NCBI GenBank assembly: GCA_019695575.1
Contig: JADNSB010000022.1
Location: forward strand, 62,001-126,000
Direction of reading: 5' to 3'
DNA: 64,000 nucleotides
Source: Angomonas ambiguus
Taxonomy: Eukaryota; Euglenozoa; Kinetoplastea; Trypanosomatida; Trypanosomatidae
In this document: in pieces, positions 38,401-46,382 of the stretch
Layout of the letters: each line of letters opens with the position of its first letter
How positions within the stretch are numbered: position 1 is the first letter of the stretch
Translations under genes and position numbers: made by a program
The notes under the pieces: model-generated
What the model was told of the DNA's origin: nothing
Databases searched by the model: none
The model's input: the letters and a program-made list of their open reading frames with translations, nothing else

Positions 38401-38660
38401 TTTGTGTCGTTATAGGGTCGAGTGCCCTGTTTTGTCCTCAGAGTATTCTTATGGCCAGGTATTTATTGGTGGTGGGGGGAGAGGGGCGGCTTTTTGGAGC
38501 GGCCCACTGATTCGTCCGGCCAGAGGGTTCCGGTAATGTGGGTTGGAGGAGGGCCCTCCCCCAGGGCATTCTTTCCCCAGTTTTGTAGGTGTTAGTATTC
38601 CCTTATTTTTTCTTATGTTTGTTTATTTTCTGTATGTACTCTCGAGTGGCCCCTTAGACT

Positions 38661-38684
38661 TTGTTCCCCGCTCTTTTTTCTAAG
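38661..38684 (+). promoter_or_regulatory. Likely trans-splice acceptor for the small basic gene
   Basis: A T/C-rich tract (CCCCGCTCTTTTTTC) is followed by AG at 38683-38684, 29 bases before the ATG at 38714. Confidence 0.45.
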
Positions 38685-38713
38685 GACTAAGAATAAAAGC
38701 TTTAGTGTACACA

Positions 38714-38923
38714 ATGGGGCGGGTTTATTACCCGTCCACGCACGCGGCGTTGGCGGCGTTTTGGGCGGGTCTGAGGGCGGCCGCAAGCCCTGTAAAGAAG
38801 AAGGGAGCACGCAAGTCCATCTACGCAACCAAAGGAGGTTTCTGGACACCAGTAAAGAAGAAGTCTGAAAAGAGAAGGAAAAAAAAAAGAGTCACTTTCT
38901 GTGATGTTTTGGAACACCGCTAA
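38714..38923 (+). CDS. Small basic protein with PP1-docking RVTF motif
   Basis: A 69-residue frame with ATG at 38714 and TAA at 38921-38923. It is highly basic. A similar unit occurs twice, SPVKKK (25-30) and TPVKKK (45-50), resembling phosphorylated S/T-P-x-K motifs of H1-like chromatin proteins. Near the end, KKKRVTFCD places RVTF (59-62) after basic and before acidic residues, which is the classic context of a protein phosphatase 1 docking site. A pyrimidine tract with AG lies just upstream and the VPS20 acceptor lies downstream, so it could be a processed gene. It could be a chromatin or nuclear PP1 regulator. Short length leaves real doubt that it is a gene. Confidence 0.45.
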   Translation: MGRVYYPSTHAALAAFWAGLRAAASPVKKKGARKSIYATKGGFWTPVKKKSEKRRKKKRVTFCDVLEHR

Positions 38924-39058
38924 CTTTTATGTTGTTTACCCCTATTTTGTATTTCAAAAGTATTTTTTTTTCTTAGTTTGTTTGTTGCAGCTTGGCTTCC
39001 TTATTTACTATGCCTTCACTTTTTCTTTTGTAGCCTTAAAAACAAGTTTCGCTAAAAA

Positions 39059-39724
39059 ATGGGTTCAAGTAACTCTCGCTCCAAGAAGAATGAGGAGCCT
39101 AAACAAAGTAAACAGAGCAAGCCAAAGGAAAGCGCTACTATCACGTCGTCAGACAAAGTCCAACTGCAACTAAAGATGCAGCGGGATAACTTAGCCGCGG
39201 CGGTAAGTAGATATGAGCGTGTTGAAGAACTAGAGCATAATAAGGCGAAGGAATTCCTCAAAGCGGGTAACAAGAGGAAGGCGCTTTACTGTTTAAAGCG
39301 GGAAAAGGCTCAAAGTGCCCAGATTGAGTCTATTACCAACATACTAAATAATGTTGAGAATCTCATTAATACCGTAGAGTTTGCACAAATTGAAGCGGAG
39401 GTTGTGAACGCTATGAAAGATGGTAAGACCGAACTGGAGAAATTGAACAAAATGCTCAATATTGATGATGTAGAGAAACTGATGGATGAAACTGCGGAAT
39501 CTGTGGAGGAAGCAAAGAGAATCGATGCTGTGTTAAGCATGCCCATTAATGGCGTTGAGAATGATGACGATCTGCTGGCTGAACTGAGAGAACACATGGG
39601 TGAGCAGCCAACCAAAGAAACTGATATCGATGACGTCAAGGTCCCTCAACATTCGTTACCGAAGGAAGAAACAAAGGTAAATAAGACCCCAGAAAAAGAA
39701 CAGCGCCAATTAGCCGCTGCTTGA
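39059..39724 (+). CDS. VPS20: ESCRT-III subunit VPS20/CHMP6
   Basis: The protein has 221 residues. It begins MGSSNS, an N-myristoylation-type start shared with CHMP6/Vps20. A helical hairpin follows (DKVQLQLKMQRDNL; FLKAGNKRKALYCLKREK), then the family stretch VEFAQIEAEVVNAMKDGKTE and VEKLMDETAESVEEAKRID, which aligns well with human CHMP6. Vps20 links ESCRT-II to Snf7 polymerisation on endosomes during multivesicular-body formation. The acidic helical segment DDDLLAELREHMG sits where CHMP6 has its ILEEL helix. The C-terminal tail is Lys/Glu-rich. The start is secure, because the Gly2 context matches and an acceptor-like TTTTGTAG (AG at 39032-39033) lies 25 bases upstream. Confidence 0.92.
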   Translation: MGSSNSRSKKNEEPKQSKQSKPKESATITSSDKVQLQLKMQRDNLAAAVSRYERVEELEHNKAKEFLKAGNKRKALYCLKREKAQSAQIESITNILNNVENLINTVEFAQIEAEVVNAMKDGKTELEKLNKMLNIDDVEKLMDETAESVEEAKRIDAVLSMPINGVENDDDLLAELREHMGEQPTKETDIDDVKVPQHSLPKEETKVNKTPEKEQRQLAAA

Positions 39725-39956
39725 AATGTAACTTTTTACTTCGGAAACGAAACCAAAAATGGAAATGTCTCTCATTTTAATAGTTAATTCACCTATTTCA
39801 CTTCTAAAAAGCTGTCATTATTTTTTTATTATTATTCTCCCCAAACCTTTCTTTCTCTACTTTATTTTTTTTTTCTATTTTTCATTTTTTATTTCTACTT
39901 CTTCGTTTATATTCAACGCTTAATTCTTATAGTTTACTAATAATAAAACCGGCAAA

Positions 39957-40298
39957 ATGATGGAAAACAAAGTCAAAGAGCCGGAAGGGCCTTGTAGCTT
40001 AGAATACGTTCGCCGTTATACAACTTCCATAACCCACCCCCTCGAAAAAATGAGCGACATGTCTGAAGAAATGCGCATTGAGTGTAGGGAAATTGTAGTG
40101 AATGCTTTGGAAAAATACGAAGACAACTACGAGCAAGCTGCTAAATACGCTAAGGAGCAGATGGACAAAAAATATGGCCCCTGCTGGCACTGTGTAATCG
40201 GAGAGGGTTTTGGTTTTGAAATCACATATGAGCTCAAACACTTGATGTACATGTTTCATAAAGGTTATATCGCCATAGTCATTTTTAAAGGACTGTGA
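39957..40298 (+). CDS. DNAL4: Axonemal dynein light chain, DNAL4/LC8 type
   Basis: The protein has 113 residues, against 105 in human DNAL4. The stretch DMSEEMRIECREIVVNALEK, then AAKYAKEQMDKKYGPCWHCV and IGEGFGFEITYELKHLMYMF, follows DNAL4 almost throughout. The strand GYIAIVIFKGL closes the fold. LC8-family chains dimerise and bind linear motifs in dynein intermediate chains; DNAL4 types are found on outer-arm dynein of motile flagella. Two ATGs lie three bases apart at 39957 and 39960, and either could start the protein. Expected place: the axoneme or cytosolic dynein pool. Confidence 0.93.
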   Translation: MMENKVKEPEGPCSLEYVRRYTTSITHPLEKMSDMSEEMRIECREIVVNALEKYEDNYEQAAKYAKEQMDKKYGPCWHCVIGEGFGFEITYELKHLMYMFHKGYIAIVIFKGL

Positions 40299-40500
40299 TC
40301 CGGTTAAATGGGGTGACCAAAATTAGAGATACAATAAGATTAATCATGTATATAAAAGAACTCCTATGTTTTTGGTTTAAAATTATTTTTATTTGATTAT
40401 TAACTCTGTGATGTGTAAATTACGAATGTTTTTTTTTTTTTTGTTAAAACCCCTCTTTTCTCTCTTTTTTTTTTATAAGTGTTTCGTGCTCATTACACTC

Positions 40501-40550
40501 ACTTTTTTTTTTGTAATTTTATTTTATTCTATAACCACCACCTTTACTAG
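40501..40550 (+). promoter_or_regulatory. Trans-splice acceptor three bases before the start codon
   Basis: A T-rich tract (about 40503-40530) followed by a C/A/T stretch without AG until CTAG, with AG at 40549-40550. The ATG of the glycosyltransferase is at 40554, which would leave a 3-base leader. Confidence 0.5.
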
Positions 40551-40553
40551 TTC

Positions 40554-41960
40554 ATGATGAGTAAGGAGTGGCTTATTTTTGCGCTGGGAACGAACAACTG
40601 GCAAGGCCCGGGACAATTTGCGCCTGGCTCTGGAATTCTTCATCAGGGTCAACACATTGCCCTAAATTCTCTTCCCAACACTAAATGTTATTCTGTTTGG
40701 CCATCCGATATTTTGAAGACCCCTAAGGACAGAGATGACTACAGAGTGTACGAAATCCCTCACCCTATTCCGATTTGCGAAAGTGTTGGCCCTCAGAGCA
40801 GCAAAAGGTGGCATTCCATGTCCGATGAAGAATCGGAAACGTACGTGAAAAATCTGAAGAACATGTGCGTGGAATACATCGACTATATTGAAAAAGAAAA
40901 CAAGCGTTCTATCAATTTGTTTCTGGGGCACCATTGTTTCATGAACCCAGTGATTCTGAGCGAAATAAATGAGGAACGTGCTGCGGCTGGTAAACCCCGA
41001 GTTCCCGTTGTTGTTTTTGCTCACGGCACTGCCCTGAAGATGTACCAAAATGAAATCAACAAGCTTCCTGATTTCCCTATGAAGTACTATGACTGGATAA
41101 GAAAGGACAAAAAAATATTTGAGGATACCAGTAAAATCGCTGGTGTGTTTGCCGTATCTGACCCGCAAAAGGAAACTTTCCGTTCTTTGTTTCCCGAATT
41201 TCCAGCCGACCGTGTCGCCGTAACGCCATGTGGGTATAATCAGCTTGTTTTTTACCCCAAAGAAAATATGACTCGCGCAAAGGCTTTTGGAGAAATGCCA
41301 CAGGTTCTATACGAAGGATTTGATGCATCCAAGTTGCCGTCTGAAGTTACCAATGTTGAGCAAGGGAAGCCGGTTCCCAACGTGGACTCCTACGATCATG
41401 TCGTCGTATTTGTTGGCCGCTTTGCGGACTGGAAACGTATTGATTGTGTGTTGAACGCAGCGAGTCGCTGGGAAAAAGAAGGAAAGAATATACTGACTCT
41501 GATCTTTGGTGCTGGATCTCAAGAGGCACGTGTTAAGTATGTTGACATGGCGTATCAGGAGTTAAAGTTAAATCACACCTTTTTCCTGGGTCCTCAAGGT
41601 CAGCCCGAACTTGCTGATGTCTATACTGTCACCGATGTTTCCGTGTTTCCCAGTAAGGATGAACCGTTTGGACTTGTTTTTATCGAGTGTATGGGGTGTG
41701 GTACACCAGTCATTGGTGCCAAATCAGGCGGCCCTCTGGATTTCGTAAATGAGGAAGTGGGCACCCTTGTGGAAGAGGGTACCAACGACGAAGTGAGTAA
41801 TGGGGTGTACAATGCCACTTTGAAGGCGTTACAGGAAAATTGGAAGAAAACCAAAGGTCCCCACTGTGAGCAATACGCTTTGGAGAAATTCAGTCTCAAA
41901 TCTCAAGCGGATTTAATGCTTAAGTACATGGACTCGCATTTCCTTCAGGCGAATCTGTAA
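40554..41960 (+). CDS. GT4-family (GT-B) glycosyltransferase
   Basis: The protein has 468 residues. The C-terminal half is a GT4 'glycosyltransferase group 1' domain: VVVFVGRFADWKRID opens it, and SKDEPFGLVFIE carries the E-x7-E pair (Glu370 and Glu378) of retaining GT-B enzymes, followed by GCGTPVIGAKSGG. The N-terminal half starts with a GT-B-like region (ALGTNNWQGPGQF) and contains a His-rich segment (LFLGHHCF). There is no signal peptide or membrane span, so it is probably cytosolic and uses a nucleotide sugar. Acceptor and product are unknown. The domain has a strongly bacterial appearance, and kinetoplastid GT4 enzymes of this type are not familiar to me, so transfer from bacteria is possible. 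Confidence 0.85.
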   Translation: MMSKEWLIFALGTNNWQGPGQFAPGSGILHQGQHIALNSLPNTKCYSVWPSDILKTPKDRDDYRVYEIPHPIPICESVGPQSSKRWHSMSDEESETYVKNLKNMCVEYIDYIEKENKRSINLFLGHHCFMNPVILSEINEERAAAGKPRVPVVVFAHGTALKMYQNEINKLPDFPMKYYDWIRKDKKIFEDTSKIAGVFAVSDPQKETFRSLFPEFPADRVAVTPCGYNQLVFYPKENMTRAKAFGEMPQVLYEGFDASKLPSEVTNVEQGKPVPNVDSYDHVVVFVGRFADWKRIDCVLNAASRWEKEGKNILTLIFGAGSQEARVKYVDMAYQELKLNHTFFLGPQGQPELADVYTVTDVSVFPSKDEPFGLVFIECMGCGTPVIGAKSGGPLDFVNEEVGTLVEEGTNDEVSNGVYNATLKALQENWKKTKGPHCEQYALEKFSLKSQADLMLKYMDSHFLQANL

Positions 41961-42453
41961 TGTGTCCTCTTGACGCAGTATTGGTAATAAAAGGTTCTGA
42001 TGCTTTGTCAACGTATTTAAGCGGGAGAAGATGGCTTACAGGAGCACACTGACAGTCAAAAAAAATCAATCAAAGAAACAAAAAGGTTCAACAAACAAAA
42101 AATACAAGTAAGCCCATAAAAAAACAATCAAACGAATAAATATAATTTTATATAGTAGTAACCAAAGCAGGAATATTAAATAACAAAAAAAAAAAACCAA
42201 AAGAAAGTATGTAAAAACAAAATTCAATAATGTCAAACAAACTCCAAATGCCTTGACCTAGTGTTGGAACGAGTTACCCTTTTATTTTATATGTGTATGT
42301 ATATACATATTTTTTTTTTCTGGGATTAATTTCTCAGCCAAAGATTTTTCTCCTTTTTTTTTTTTGGTAACATGTGATTTCACTGGAAACTGAATTTACC
42401 GAACCGTGAAATTTTATCTCTCTCTCCTTTCCACTTACTAAGATCAAAGCTTG
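41961..42453. other. A+T-rich intergenic spacer
   Basis: The first 300 bases are strikingly A/C-rich (CAA/AAA runs at 42055-42240), and the last 150 are T-rich with tracts at 42310-42322, 42353-42365 and 42415-42430. No gene was recognised. Confidence 0.6.
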
Positions 42454-43920
42454 ATGAGTGTACTCACTAAAATCGTTATTGCTACCAGCTGTGTTACGGC
42501 GTTCGCCGGAAGCGCTTATTTTGCAGCTGTCACGTTGGCTCCACCCCCGAATTACACCGTAAGTAACAACGAGCGTTTAGTGAGTTATGAAAAATTATCC
42601 ATCAATAACAGTTATGAGAAGAAAACAAAGTGTCAAGAATTTTACCTTGGCCTCAGTCGCTGGAGAAGAATGATGCTTCGTGAAGAGGGCCTTCTTCGGG
42701 GTCGTGTTCTTGAAGTAGGGGCGGGCTGCGGAGGGAACATAATGTACTATCCATCCGAGTACTTTTCGGATTTACCCGAAACCCAGAAATTTCTATCCGC
42801 CTTTCTTTCCAATTTGAACACAGCGAGTGACAATTTTGGGGATTCTAATCACGTCAGCAGCGTGAGTTCACTTCGTCAAACCATTGTCAAAAATTGCCCC
42901 TGTGATGAAATTATTCTGTGTGATCGTGCTGCCGGTATGATTGAATCTTGCTCTAATAAAGTGGCCTCGAGGTTAGGATATACTCCCTACCGTTACCCAG
43001 ATTACGACCTGGATAGTATCCGGGAAACTTTGAAAAAAGAGACAAATACACGACCAAAGGATAGCGCAGTGCGGATGAAAAAGGTGGTACGGGGTGATGG
43101 CGTGGTACAGGATGTGATCATGTCGCCGATGGTGGAGACAGATTCAGCAGATTCAGAGTTTGTCCTTGGCGGGGAACACGAGGATCGAATCATTGCGCCA
43201 ATTATACACGATTTGCTGCCTGGAGATAAGATGAAATTGTTGAGTGCAGAGGGCCAAAAGGAGTTATCCCTAAGGGATATTTATATACGCGCGAGACAAC
43301 GTTTTCGAGAAGAATTCCTAAGAGTTCTCCAATACGAGGAAGACTCCATCTTGCGGCGCCGAGACGAAAAAGGGTCATTCAACGCAAACCCTTCACCTTT
43401 TGAAGCCGAAGCAGAGTCGAAGCGAAAGAGTTCACTGTCGAAAGGAGTGGTCAGCCGACCTACAATTTCTCCGCCACGACAGCTACTGAAAGACGATGGC
43501 AAGGAAGTGTATCCCCAACCTTTGTTTTCTGTCGCCAACTATGCCGCAGAGCAACTCCCTTTCGCAGACAATTCATTTGATACTGTTGTCGATATGTTTG
43601 GGCTATGCAGTTACGATGATCCAGTTCGGGCCCTTCGTGAAATGTCTCGAGTTTGCAAACCCGAAGGAAAACTCCTTCTTATTGAACACGGAAAAGGACA
43701 TACTCCCCGAGTGAATAGCCATCTGGACAAGTGGGCACCGCGCCACGCCAAGACATGGGGCTGCTGGTGGAATAGGGATATTCGTCGAATCATTCGTCTG
43801 AGTGGTCTGACCGTGGATAAATGGGAATCGAGACACTTTGGTACCTCACACTACATCGTCGCCAAACCTTTCAAGTCAATGGAAGAGCAGGAGTTACTGC
43901 GTCTTTCGAAGCAACTCTAA
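42454..43920 (+). CDS. OMS1-like mitochondrial methyltransferase
   Basis: The start is the ATG at 42454, not the in-frame TTG just before it; the protein has 488 residues. An N-terminal hydrophobic segment (about residues 6-28) could anchor it in the mitochondrial inner membrane, as in yeast Oms1. The S-adenosylmethionine-binding motif VLEVGAGCGG starts at residue 85, and the post-I part ILCDRAAGM is near 155. The rest of the Rossmann core resumes only near residue 366 (EQLPFADNSFDTVVDMFGLC). It ends with LLLIEHGKGH and a region rich in Trp and Arg (RHAKTWGCWWNRDIRRI) typical of the Oms1/METTL7-like group. About 200 charged residues are thus inserted in the core. Substrate unknown. Confidence 0.85.
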   Translation: MSVLTKIVIATSCVTAFAGSAYFAAVTLAPPPNYTVSNNERLVSYEKLSINNSYEKKTKCQEFYLGLSRWRRMMLREEGLLRGRVLEVGAGCGGNIMYYPSEYFSDLPETQKFLSAFLSNLNTASDNFGDSNHVSSVSSLRQTIVKNCPCDEIILCDRAAGMIESCSNKVASRLGYTPYRYPDYDLDSIRETLKKETNTRPKDSAVRMKKVVRGDGVVQDVIMSPMVETDSADSEFVLGGEHEDRIIAPIIHDLLPGDKMKLLSAEGQKELSLRDIYIRARQRFREEFLRVLQYEEDSILRRRDEKGSFNANPSPFEAEAESKRKSSLSKGVVSRPTISPPRQLLKDDGKEVYPQPLFSVANYAAEQLPFADNSFDTVVDMFGLCSYDDPVRALREMSRVCKPEGKLLLIEHGKGHTPRVNSHLDKWAPRHAKTWGCWWNRDIRRIIRLSGLTVDKWESRHFGTSHYIVAKPFKSMEEQELLRLSKQL

Positions 43921-44106
43921 ACCCAAAAATTTTTACATAAGTAGTATGATTTTTTTCTTTTCTTCACATCCCATCTTTTTTTTTTTTCTATTAGAATAAA
44001 CTTATCCTTGTTGGAGTATTTCCTTAGTTAGCTGCTTCTTCAGCTGTGCTGGTAATTTTTTTTACCCCCCTATTTATTTTTCTAGTCCTTGTTTTTTTTT
44101 CAAGGA

Positions 44107-46113
44107 ATGGCCATAGTATTTCCCTCCGGTAATGACAAGGAGAGCTTAATCTCCTATGTTTCGAAAATTATTGAGTGTACCTCTAATGGAGAAGAAACCA
44201 GCCTCGGTGGGTGGTTCTGTAGTGGTGATATTGACAGTTTGAATTCAGCGTGCGACTCTATTCTCAACGATGTTCAGATGCTATCTGGTTTCTTCTGTGG
44301 GGGAGATGACTTTACCCCTCAGCCGTACCACAACGGTTTCGGAGAGCCTCAGCCTTTTTTCTTCAACGAAACGGTGAGAGAGGGAAAGCGCTCTCTTTCA
44401 ATTCCAGAGTTGTCTGCCTTGGATTTGTTCGGTTTTAGAAGTCTTTATGACTTCTTTAAAGACAGAGAGGAAGAGGTGGTGATGCTCAGAACTTCGTTGG
44501 AAAGCGCGAGAGAGGCGTTGCAAGAGGTGAACCGATCTCATGCCTATGTGTGGACAACGGACATCGCGTCGGTAAAAGGGTACTGGAAAGTGAGGGAAAA
44601 AAGAAAGAGACAACTTTTATCTCTAAGTGAAAAGGCGGGTATGCGAGCGGCGTCTAGCGACACGGAGGCCTCGTTCGACGAGGGAGACCCAGGCATCAGA
44701 AGCCCTACATCCGTGACCTCGAACAATTCTGTATATTCTGCGGAGCAGGAGGAGAGAAAGGTTTTAATGGCACTCCGAGATGATCTCTGCCCCACTGTGG
44801 AGCTGCGTGAAAGTTACGCGAAATTTATTCAAGTATCCACGGTATTGGAAGGATGGATGCTTACTGTCTTGTCACTTCTAAGGAGGGAGGGGGAGGTTCC
44901 AAAAACGGGTACTTATACGGTTAAAAGGGATGAGACGAAGGATGCTGGGGATGCCAACGGTAATAATTCACAGACTCCAAAGACCAAAACGGTTCGAGTG
45001 ACGCGTTATGAAATACGGGACATTGGTCCTGTGTTTGCCGCACTGCACGAAAGGGCGCACAATTTTTTTCTCCCTCACCACACCACCTATGACACGCGGA
45101 CACAGAGGCGGATACTGAAGGAATCTAGTTTGAGCGAGTTAAGAAATCTTATTGCAGAGTACACCGAAGAGATACACCTATTTGAAGAATTAATGGAGCA
45201 CAAGACCGCCTCCGCCCACATCGCTTCTTCTGCCTACTCCCCGTACGACCTCTACGAAAGAGGTGTATACAATCCCACCTCGAGTGACCCTTCTGACCAA
45301 CCCAAACTAGTCTTTCGACCACCTCTCACCCATTTCTACCTGATGAGAAGCACCCTGAGGATTTACCTGAGCACCTCCATCAACGTCGGAGATCTGTCGT
45401 CCTGTGTGTTGTATCAACAGTCCTACAGCGGCTTAGAAGCGGACGCCAGCGAGGTGAAAAATCTCATTCAAAAGTTGCCTCCTCTTCCGGTGGAGGTGCA
45501 GAAGGCCCTGGCGAGGAACGAGCCTGTTAAGTGGATGTTCACCCCCGAAGAGCGAAAAGAACTAACCATAGCTTTCGAGACGTATTGGGAAGTTCGGAAA
45601 AGACTGAACAAGTTGAGAAAAGACTTGAGCAAAAATATTAAAAGAAATGACTGTACACATTGCACCAAGAGCCCCCTATTGGCAGTGGAGAACGAGAAAT
45701 CCCCCTCTTGTGCAAAAGCCGAGAGAAGGTTTAAGAAGTTGCAGGAGGATCGTCAGGGCTATCCAAATAAGGAACAAGGCTTCTGGAGTTCGGCTCTTGG
45801 TGCGTTGCTCAATATTGCCACCTGTAAAGCGGAGCTCGACTGGCAAGTAATGAACCACAATGTCACCCAGTTTGCCAACGGTGGTATGGATGACGAGGGG
45901 GATGCTCTCACCGAGGTATCTCCGTATCACAAGGAAAAACAAGCACTGTTGAAGAGAGTACAAGACCTGTGGGAATCCCTGGAACGGGAGGGGGAGCAAC
46001 TGGAGGCCAAATACCGAGGCTTATTTTTCCGCGGTATTAAAGAAAAGTGGACTCAACACTTGGACTCCTTTATCAACAAGGCCAGCTCTGTGAGTGTCGT
46101 ATTTGATCCGTAA
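44107..46113 (+). CDS. Unrecognised 668-residue helical protein
   Basis: The start is the ATG at 44107. An in-frame TTG at 44089 lies in the splice tract, with possible acceptors TAG ending at 44085 or AAG ending at 44104. The first 110 residues have Gly/Phe-rich loops (GGWFCSGDIDSLNSACDSIL; GFFCGGDDF). The remainder is helical with heptad-like stretches (REEEVVMLRTSLESAREALQ) and an acidic Ser-rich break near residues 190-225. Four Cys cluster near the C-terminal third (DCTHCTKSP...SPSCAKAERR), a pattern that could bind zinc, although the spacing is not a known finger. No family recognised. The length and steady codon use support a real gene. Confidence 0.82.
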   Translation: MAIVFPSGNDKESLISYVSKIIECTSNGEETSLGGWFCSGDIDSLNSACDSILNDVQMLSGFFCGGDDFTPQPYHNGFGEPQPFFFNETVREGKRSLSIPELSALDLFGFRSLYDFFKDREEEVVMLRTSLESAREALQEVNRSHAYVWTTDIASVKGYWKVREKRKRQLLSLSEKAGMRAASSDTEASFDEGDPGIRSPTSVTSNNSVYSAEQEERKVLMALRDDLCPTVELRESYAKFIQVSTVLEGWMLTVLSLLRREGEVPKTGTYTVKRDETKDAGDANGNNSQTPKTKTVRVTRYEIRDIGPVFAALHERAHNFFLPHHTTYDTRTQRRILKESSLSELRNLIAEYTEEIHLFEELMEHKTASAHIASSAYSPYDLYERGVYNPTSSDPSDQPKLVFRPPLTHFYLMRSTLRIYLSTSINVGDLSSCVLYQQSYSGLEADASEVKNLIQKLPPLPVEVQKALARNEPVKWMFTPEERKELTIAFETYWEVRKRLNKLRKDLSKNIKRNDCTHCTKSPLLAVENEKSPSCAKAERRFKKLQEDRQGYPNKEQGFWSSALGALLNIATCKAELDWQVMNHNVTQFANGGMDDEGDALTEVSPYHKEKQALLKRVQDLWESLEREGEQLEAKYRGLFFRGIKEKWTQHLDSFINKASSVSVVFDP

Positions 46114-46382
46114 ATGCTTTTTGATTTCATTTTAACTGTTATATCTTCTTGTTAACCTCTTTTTTTTTGTTTTTGTTTTTGTTTTCGTATTGTCGAGTTC
46201 ATCTTCGGTTCTAGTTGCTAATAATTAACAATTTCTTTCCCTGATCCCATTGATTAATGCGGATGAGTTGTATGAGTCGATTGTGTACATGATCTACTGG
46301 TGTATCGTTCTCTTTTCACCCTTTCTTTTTTATTTGGCTATATAGGAAGCCTTCTTACAATAAAGAAAAAAAAAAAAAAGAA

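Larger units (their letters stand above)
35314..38713. other. Gene-poor, G+C-rich region with an A/C to G/T skew switch; candidate transcription start region
   Basis: These 3.4 kb differ from every other spacer in the window. They are G+C-richer, carry C-runs and G-runs, and have no long frame on either strand. From about 35650 to 36720 the + strand is rich in A and C. From about 37150 to 38640 it is rich in G and T, with G-runs such as 37317-37323, 37337-37343 and 38115-38123. The switch lies near 36.7-37.15 kb. In T. brucei, GT-rich DNA on the coding strand can promote RNA polymerase II transcription. The right arm fits that for the following genes, and the left arm has the same property on the minus strand. 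Function is inferred from composition only. Confidence 0.5.

Noticed and set aside
35447-38660. Possibility that the odd region is a transposon or foreign insert
   Set aside because: No transposase or reverse transcriptase-like frame, no terminal repeats and no target duplications were seen. The two-arm skew suits a regulatory region better.
35314-38713. tRNA, snRNA, 5S or spliced-leader RNA genes
   Set aside because: I looked for tRNA-type GGTTCGAATCC boxes and for the start of the spliced leader (AACTAACGCTAT) here and in other spacers. Only partial look-alikes appear (for example CTCGAAACGGG near 36574). A covariance-model search would be needed to exclude diverged RNAs.
42451-42453. TTG and GTG codons just before several ATGs as start sites (10466, 15911, 42451, 44089, 55410)
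   Set aside because: Eukaryotic nuclear genes start at ATG, and in each case an in-frame ATG lies close by, so the ATG was used.
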